From JAVVPO01 sp036655715 (lineage in GTDB: Bacteria > Bacillota > Clostridia > Lachnospirales > Cellulosilyticaceae): a stretch of DNA of 64,000 bases. Position 1 is the first letter of the stretch. Every line of letters begins with the position of its first letter. The notes under the pieces were generated by a model, which was not told the origin of the DNA, did no database searches, and saw nothing but the letters and a program-made list of their open reading frames with translations. Positions 59,786-64,000 of this stretch are shown piece by piece. Where the stretch lies: contig JAVVPO010000002.1 of the NCBI GenBank assembly GCA_036655715.1, positions 26,491 to 90,490 on the forward strand, in the 5' to 3' direction. The position numbers and the translations under genes were made by a program.

Positions 59786-60976
59786 ATGATTTCTAAATTA
59801 GCAAGTGGAATAGCGCCTTCTTCAACCTTGGCAATTACAGCAAAAGCTAACGCTTTAAAGGCTGAGGGGATAGATGTGGTAGGGTTTGGTGCAGGAGAAC
59901 CTGATTTTGATACCCCGGAATATATAAAAGAAGCAGCAATAAGTGCAATTATGCAGGGATTTACTAAGTACACACCAGCTTCAGGAATTTTGAGCCTTAG
60001 AAAGGCTATAGCTAGTAAACTTGAAAGAGACAATAATGTTCGATATTGTCCAGAGCAGATTGTAGTTAATAATGGAGCGAAGCATTCACTCGTTAATACC
60101 TTTATGGCTATTCTTAACCCGGGAGATGAAGTGATTATCCCAGCACCTTTTTGGCTTAGTTACCCTGAGATGGTTAAAATGGCAGGTGGAGTGCCTAAAA
60201 CCCTATTCACTGTAAAGGAAAATGGATTTAAGCTTAAACCAGAGGAGCTTAAAGCCCATATTACAGACCAGACAAAAGCTATTATTATTAACTCACCTTC
60301 TAATCCAACAGGATTAGTTTATACAAGGGAAGAACTTAAAGCTTTAGCAGATATAGCAGTAGAAAATGATTTATGGATTGTTTCAGATGAAATTTATGAA
60401 TATCTCGTATATGGAGATATAACACATACTTGTATAGCATCTTTATCAGATGAGATTTATAAGCATACAATTACTATTAATGGATTGTCAAAAAGTCATG
60501 CGATGACTGGATGGAGAATAGGTTATATTGCAGCTCCATTAGAAGTGGCAAAAGCGGCGGGGAATATTCAATCACATGCCACATCTAATCCGAATTCAAT
60601 AGCACAGAAGGCTGCTGAAGCGGCAATGACTATAGAGACAACTTTTGTAAAAGATATGGTAAAAGAATTTGAAGAGCGTAGTAAATATATGTATGAAGAA
60701 TTAAAAGATATAGAAGGATTTGAGGTTATCAAACCTAATGGAGCATTTTATTGCTTCGTGGATATATCAGGATTATACGGTAAGGCTTATAAAGGGCAAT
60801 TTATTAATAGTGCAGCAGATTTTGCAGCACTTATACTAGAAGAAAAAAGTGTAGCAGTAGTACCTTGTAAAGACTTTGGTGCACCAGATTGTATGAGATT
60901 ATCTTATGCAATTGGAATGGCAAGTATTGAAAAAGGGTTAAGTAGGATTAAAGAGTTTGTAGAAGAATTACAATAA
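59786..60976 (+). CDS. Pyridoxal phosphate-dependent aminotransferase (aspartate aminotransferase, class I/II)
   Basis: This is a fold-type I aminotransferase closest in layout to AspB-type aspartate aminotransferases. Landmarks are VVGFGAGEPDFDTPEYI (about 32-48), NNGAKHSLVNTFMA, INSPSNPTGLVYT (substrate-binding), SDEIYEYLVYGD (PLP Asp) and NGLSKSHAMTGWRIGY with the PLP lysine near residue 236. The 396-residue length is normal. The amino-acid substrate cannot be fixed from sequence alone. It has its own promoter and terminator and is a single-gene unit. Confidence 0.9.
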   Translation: MISKLASGIAPSSTLAITAKANALKAEGIDVVGFGAGEPDFDTPEYIKEAAISAIMQGFTKYTPASGILSLRKAIASKLERDNNVRYCPEQIVVNNGAKHSLVNTFMAILNPGDEVIIPAPFWLSYPEMVKMAGGVPKTLFTVKENGFKLKPEELKAHITDQTKAIIINSPSNPTGLVYTREELKALADIAVENDLWIVSDEIYEYLVYGDITHTCIASLSDEIYKHTITINGLSKSHAMTGWRIGYIAAPLEVAKAAGNIQSHATSNPNSIAQKAAEAAMTIETTFVKDMVKEFEERSKYMYEELKDIEGFEVIKPNGAFYCFVDISGLYGKAYKGQFINSAADFAALILEEKSVAVVPCKDFGAPDCMRLSYAIGMASIEKGLSRIKEFVEELQ

Positions 60977-60984
60977 GTATAATT

Positions 60985-61022
60985 AAGGCATGGTATAGTG
61001 TAAACTATATCATGCCTTTTGT
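60985..61022 (+). terminator. Terminator after the aminotransferase gene
   Basis: A 15-bp stem (60985-60999 with 61004-61018, one G-U pair) with a GTAA loop and TTTTG after it, 8 bases past the stop. Confidence 0.85.
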
Positions 61023-61047
61023 GATGGAGAAGATTATAGAAAATAAT

Positions 61048-61095
61048 CTAATTACGAACAAATAAGTAGTATTAAAATAAAATGTTCGAACTTTA
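61048..61095 (+). promoter_or_regulatory. PurR-type operator (two inverted PurBoxes) of purB
   Basis: CGAACA (61055-61060) and its inverse TGTTCG (61083-61088) lie 22 bp apart, each flanked by A/T-rich bases as in the PurBox (AWWWCCGAACWWT). Spacing and orientation agree with the paired PurBoxes bound by Bacillus-type PurR. The pair ends 10 bases before the -35 of purB. Confidence 0.7.
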
Positions 61096-61097
61096 GG

Positions 61098-61126
61098 TTG
61101 CGCGATAAGAAGAAAATACGTATAAT
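61098..61126 (+). promoter_or_regulatory. Promoter of purB
   Basis: TTGCGC (61098-61103) and TATAAT (61121-61126) are 17 bp apart; the purB ATG is at 61161. Confidence 0.8.
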
Positions 61127-61160
61127 AAATTTATAACTTAGATACGAGAGGAAGAAAAAA

Positions 61161-62591
61161 ATGAGAGAATCATATAAAAGTCCTTTAGCAGATAGATATG
61201 CAAGCCGTGAGATGCTATATTTATTTTCTGAGGCTAAAAAGTTTAAAACATGGAGAAAGCTATGGGTAACATTAGCTGAAACAGAGAAAGAATTAGGTAT
61301 TGATATTTCAGATGAGCAGGTAGCTGAACTTAAACAATATATGAATGATGTAAATTATGAAGTAGCTGAAGAATGGGAAAGAAAGGTAAGGCATGATGTT
61401 ATGGCGCATGTGCATGCCTATGGAGAACAAGCTACAAAAGCTATGCCTATTATTCACTTAGGTGCAACGAGTTGTTATGTAGGAGATAATACAGATCTTA
61501 TTATTATGCATGAAGCTTTAGAACTTGTTAGAACTAAGCTGATAAACGTAATAGCTAAGCTTACAGATTTTGCTGTAGAATACAAAGATATGCCAACTTT
61601 AGGGTTTACACACTTCCAACCAGCCCAGTTAACAACAGTAGGGAAAAGAGCGACTTTATGGATTCAAGAATTATGGCTAGATTTAATGGAAATTGATTCT
61701 GTGCTTGGCAAAAAAAGATTAAGAGGTGCTAAAGGCACGACAGGCACACAAGCTACATTTTTAACACTTTTTGAAGGGGATTATAAAAAGGTTAGAAAAC
61801 TTGATAAAACAATTGCTAATAAATTAGGCTATGAAGATGTTTATCCTGTAACAGGACAAACTTATTCTAGAAAAGTAGATTCCCAAATTCTTAATGCACT
61901 TAGCCAAGTAGCACAGTCAGCTTATAAATTTAGTAATGACATTAGATTGCTTCAACATCTTAAAGAAATTGAAGAACCTTTTGAAAAAAATCAAATAGGA
62001 TCTTCTGCAATGGCTTACAAGAGAAACCCAATGAGAACAGAAAGAATGTCTTCTCTATCTAGATTTGTTATTTGTAGTTCGCTTAATCCGGCAATGACAG
62101 CTTCTACACAATGGTTTGAAAGAACATTAGATGATAGTGCAAATAAGAGACTGGCTGTATCAGAGGCCTTTTTAGCGATAGATGCTATTTTGGAGACTTA
62201 TCTTAATGTAGTATCTGGGCTTGTTGTTTATCCTAAAGTTATAGATGCACGTATTCAGAGTGAATTACCATTCATGGCTACTGAAGTGATATTAATGGAA
62301 GGTGTTAAGCGTGGGGGAGATAGACAGGAGCTACATGAGAAAATAAGAGTACTTTCTATGGAGGCGGCAGCTCAGGTTAAACAAGAAGGAAAAGCAAATG
62401 ACCTGATAGAAAGAATTATTGTAGATGGTTCATTCTTAATGTCAGAAGAGGAATTAAGATCTATTCTTAAGGCGGAAAACTTTACAGGATGTGCATCTAT
62501 GCAAGTGGTGGATTTTGTAGAAGAGAATATAAGACCTATTCTAGATGAAAATGTCGAAGTGCTTGGTAGACAAGGTGAAGTAAGAGTATAA
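61161..62591 (+). CDS. purB: Adenylosuccinate lyase
   Basis: PurB cleaves SAICAR in IMP synthesis and adenylosuccinate in AMP synthesis. The 476-residue protein has the fumarase/aspartase-superfamily signature in GSSAMAYKRNPMRTERMSSLSR, where the mobile serine loop sits near residues 278-281; IHLGATSCYVGDNTDL and FTHFQPAQLTTVGKR are the other substrate regions. It is transcribed alone, away from the other pur genes, behind a PurR-type operator. An AGAGGAAG ribosome site precedes the ATG. Confidence 0.97.
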   Translation: MRESYKSPLADRYASREMLYLFSEAKKFKTWRKLWVTLAETEKELGIDISDEQVAELKQYMNDVNYEVAEEWERKVRHDVMAHVHAYGEQATKAMPIIHLGATSCYVGDNTDLIIMHEALELVRTKLINVIAKLTDFAVEYKDMPTLGFTHFQPAQLTTVGKRATLWIQELWLDLMEIDSVLGKKRLRGAKGTTGTQATFLTLFEGDYKKVRKLDKTIANKLGYEDVYPVTGQTYSRKVDSQILNALSQVAQSAYKFSNDIRLLQHLKEIEEPFEKNQIGSSAMAYKRNPMRTERMSSLSRFVICSSLNPAMTASTQWFERTLDDSANKRLAVSEAFLAIDAILETYLNVVSGLVVYPKVIDARIQSELPFMATEVILMEGVKRGGDRQELHEKIRVLSMEAAAQVKQEGKANDLIERIIVDGSFLMSEEELRSILKAENFTGCASMQVVDFVEENIRPILDENVEVLGRQGEVRV

Positions 62592-62600
62592 GGCTATAAC

Positions 62601-62640
62601 AGAAGAGGACAAGCTATTTTAGTATAGCGTGCCCTCTTTT
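62601..62640. terminator. Convergent terminator between purB and the NfeD-like gene
   Basis: AGAAGAGG...GCTAT (62601-62617) pairs with ATAGC...CCTCTTTTCT (62624 onward), with two internal mismatches. It lies between the + strand purB and the - strand NfeD-like gene and runs into their facing stops. Confidence 0.75.
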
Positions 62641-63069
62641 CTATTTAGGTGAAACTTCTACCATAAGGCCTTTAATTGAAAGGACTGTCACAACGCTACC
62701 AGGTAAGATAGGTGTAGCAAGAGTCGAAAAGGCATTCCAGGTTTCATTGTCTAGTTTGACAAGACCTACTTCCTGAGTGGTGCCGCCAATGGGGGAGATA
62801 ACAATAGCTCTTTGGCCGATTAAATCTAAAGGAGTAATTGGATGAAGTAAGATTGTCTCAAATTTTTTTAGGCATAATGTACGGAGTAATAAAGTAAGTA
62901 AGATAGAAAGACTTAGAAAGATAAGTAATTGTACGAGAGAATTTTTTTGAAAAAATGAAAGACAAAAAGTGATGAAAGCTGAGATGGAGAACCAAATTAA
63001 TATAAAGCCTTGATAAATTTTTTCGGTAATAGCAAAGATAACACAGGCTACTAGCCAAAGAAAAGACAT
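62641..63069 (-). CDS. Short NfeD-like membrane protein
   Basis: NfeD proteins are membrane proteins with an OB-fold domain, usually partnered with a flotillin/stomatin. This 142-residue short form has three hydrophobic segments (about 2-24, 26-40, 45-65) and a C-terminal OB domain with LIGQRAIVISPI, KLDNETWNAFS and PGSVVTVLSIKGLMVEV. It lacks the N-terminal serine protease of long NfeD forms. No flotillin is nearby. AAAGGAG precedes the ATG on the - strand. It is divergent from proC. Confidence 0.85.
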   Translation of the reverse strand: MSFLWLVACVIFAITEKIYQGFILIWFSISAFITFCLSFFQKNSLVQLLIFLSLSILLTLLLRTLCLKKFETILLHPITPLDLIGQRAIVISPIGGTTQEVGLVKLDNETWNAFSTLATPILPGSVVTVLSIKGLMVEVSPK

Positions 63070-63123
63070 ATAATTTCTCCTTTCCTTAATATACTGAGAT
63101 TAGGTATAATGAATAATAAGATA

Positions 63124-63152
63124 ATTATAACATAAATATCCAAATAATGGAA
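63124..63152 (-). promoter_or_regulatory. Extended -10 promoter of the NfeD-like gene
   Basis: On the - strand TGTTATAAT has its -10 at 63124-63129; the -35 (TTCCAT, 63147-63152, spacing 17) is weak. On the + strand a TATAAT at 63105-63110 could serve proC, also with a poor -35. Confidence 0.45.
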
Positions 63153-63180
63153 AATAAAGTGATAAGAAAGAGGGAATAAG

Positions 63181-63972
63181 ATGATAGGATTTATAGGCAT
63201 TGGTAATATGGGCGGTGCTATGGCTAAGAGCATAGCTCAGATGGTAGATACAAAAGTTTTTATCTATGATGTAAACAAAGAAATGTATTCCAAGTTTGAG
63301 GAAGCTAAGATAGTGAAATGTGAAACATTGAAAGAACTTATCGAAAGTGTGAAGTATGTAGTACTATCGATTAAGCCGCAGTATTACTTAGAGGTATGTG
63401 AGCGAATAAAAGATTTTCTAGAAGATGGACAAGTTGTAGTGACAGTAGCACCTGGATATAGTATAAAAGATATGAAGGAAATACTAGGTGAGAAAGTGAA
63501 AATTGTACGTACTATGCCTAATACACCGGCGTTGATAGGTAAGGGTGTGACGGCGTATTGCTATGATAAAAGAGATTTGGAAGAGCAAGAAGTGGAAGAT
63601 TTATTAAGACTATTTAAGAGCTTTGGACATACTTTTAAGGTTGAAGAGGGGCAAATGGAAGCGGTTATAGCTACATCAGGAAGTTCACCTGCCTATGGTT
63701 ATATGTTTATTGAGGCAATGGCAGATGCGGCAGTTAGTTTTGGTATGCCAAGAAGTATGGCCTATGAAATGGCAGCCTTATCTATTAAGGGAGCGTGTGA
63801 GATGATTCTTGAAACTAAGAAACATCCAGGGGTGCTAAAAGATGAAGTGACTTCCCCTGGAGGTACGACCATACAAGCAGTAGCTAAGTTGGAAGAAACA
63901 GGTTTTAGACATAGTGTGATAAGTGGCATGACAGCGTGCTATGATAAGGCGAAAGATATGAGTAAAATTTAA
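63181..63972 (+). CDS. proC: Pyrroline-5-carboxylate reductase
   Basis: ProC makes proline from pyrroline-5-carboxylate with NAD(P)H. The N-terminal dinucleotide motif is GFIGIGNMGGAMA (about 3-15), followed by LSIKPQYY, RTMPNTPALIGKGVTAYCY and the C-terminal signature with TSPGGTTIQAV. The 263-residue protein is complete within the window. AGAGGGAA lies before the ATG. The last 28 bases after its stop carry no gene that can be called. Confidence 0.95.
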   Translation: MIGFIGIGNMGGAMAKSIAQMVDTKVFIYDVNKEMYSKFEEAKIVKCETLKELIESVKYVVLSIKPQYYLEVCERIKDFLEDGQVVVTVAPGYSIKDMKEILGEKVKIVRTMPNTPALIGKGVTAYCYDKRDLEEQEVEDLLRLFKSFGHTFKVEEGQMEAVIATSGSSPAYGYMFIEAMADAAVSFGMPRSMAYEMAALSIKGACEMILETKKHPGVLKDEVTSPGGTTIQAVAKLEETGFRHSVISGMTACYDKAKDMSKI

Positions 63973-64000
63973 ATTATTTAATGAAAAAGGATGAGGGGTT

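Noticed and set aside
1..64000. Mobile elements, prophage, CRISPR arrays, restriction or defence systems, rRNA and tRNA genes
   Set aside because: None were seen on reading both strands; apart from the decayed pair after rnhB, intergenic gaps are short and filled by promoters, leaders and terminators.

Overview
The window is a dense, AT-rich stretch of bacterial core genome with about 62 genes, nearly all on the + strand. The gene families and their order point to a spore-forming, Gram-positive anaerobe of the class Clostridia, probably of the Lachnospirales type. The markers are SpoIVA, SpoVM and YlbJ (endospore formation), SepF and DivIVA (Gram-positive division), a PASTA-domain kinase PrkC with its phosphatase, a Gram-positive LexA box at recA, a PyrR attenuator, and Pta-AckA for acetate formation. 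Genus cannot be fixed from the sequence alone. No rRNA, tRNA, insertion sequence, prophage or CRISPR array was seen.

Layout. (1) 1-11.3 kb: priA (5' end outside the window), def, fmt, a membrane zinc peptidase, rsmB, rlmN, prpC, prkC, rsgA, rpe and a thiamine pyrophosphokinase, closed by a terminator. (2) 11.4-16.3 kb: a 46-residue Cys-bearing membrane peptide and a 27-residue SpoVM, convergent with rpmB, then a divergent yloU-fakA pair and recG. (3) 16.3-23.8 kb: rsmD, coaD, a coiled-coil protein, then ylbJ and tmcAL on the - strand, then pta-ackA and yceD-rpmF. (4) 23.8-38.0 kb: plsX, acpP, rnc, smc, ftsY, ylxM, ffh, rpsP, khpA, rimM, trmD, rplS, lepB, rbgA, a second lepB and rnhB. This covers lipid initiation, chromosome condensation, protein targeting, ribosome assembly and signal-peptide cleavage. 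(5) 38.0-38.6 kb: two decayed genes, one of them clearly an FlhB/EscU C-domain (YlqH-like) protein. (6) 38.6-45.7 kb: yraN, pgeF, a DUF512 radical-SAM-like protein, der, plsY, gpsA and spoIVA. (7) 45.8-52.7 kb: a HlyD-like membrane protein, a YggS-family PLP protein, sepF, ylmH, divIVA, aroB, lspA and an RluD-family synthase. (8) 52.7-64 kb: a PyrR-controlled pyrR-uracil permease unit, cinA, recA-recX, rny, an aminotransferase, purB with a PurR-type operator, a short NfeD-like protein (- strand) and proC.

Regulation is readable at many junctions. Thirteen promoters pair a -35 and a -10 element, most with a 17-bp spacer. Eighteen rho-independent terminators are visible, along with an L19-type leader at rplS, a PyrR-binding leader, a LexA box, a PurR-type inverted repeat and a probable SigE promoter at spoIVA.

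No new multi-gene system such as a defence island, mobile element or biosynthetic cluster was found. The observations most worth checking are small: the decayed gene pair after rnhB, the 46-residue peptide next to SpoVM, competing hairpins in front of rnc, palindromes inside the acpP promoter, an exact 36-bp tandem duplication in ftsY, and NPY-repeat motifs in the HlyD-like protein.
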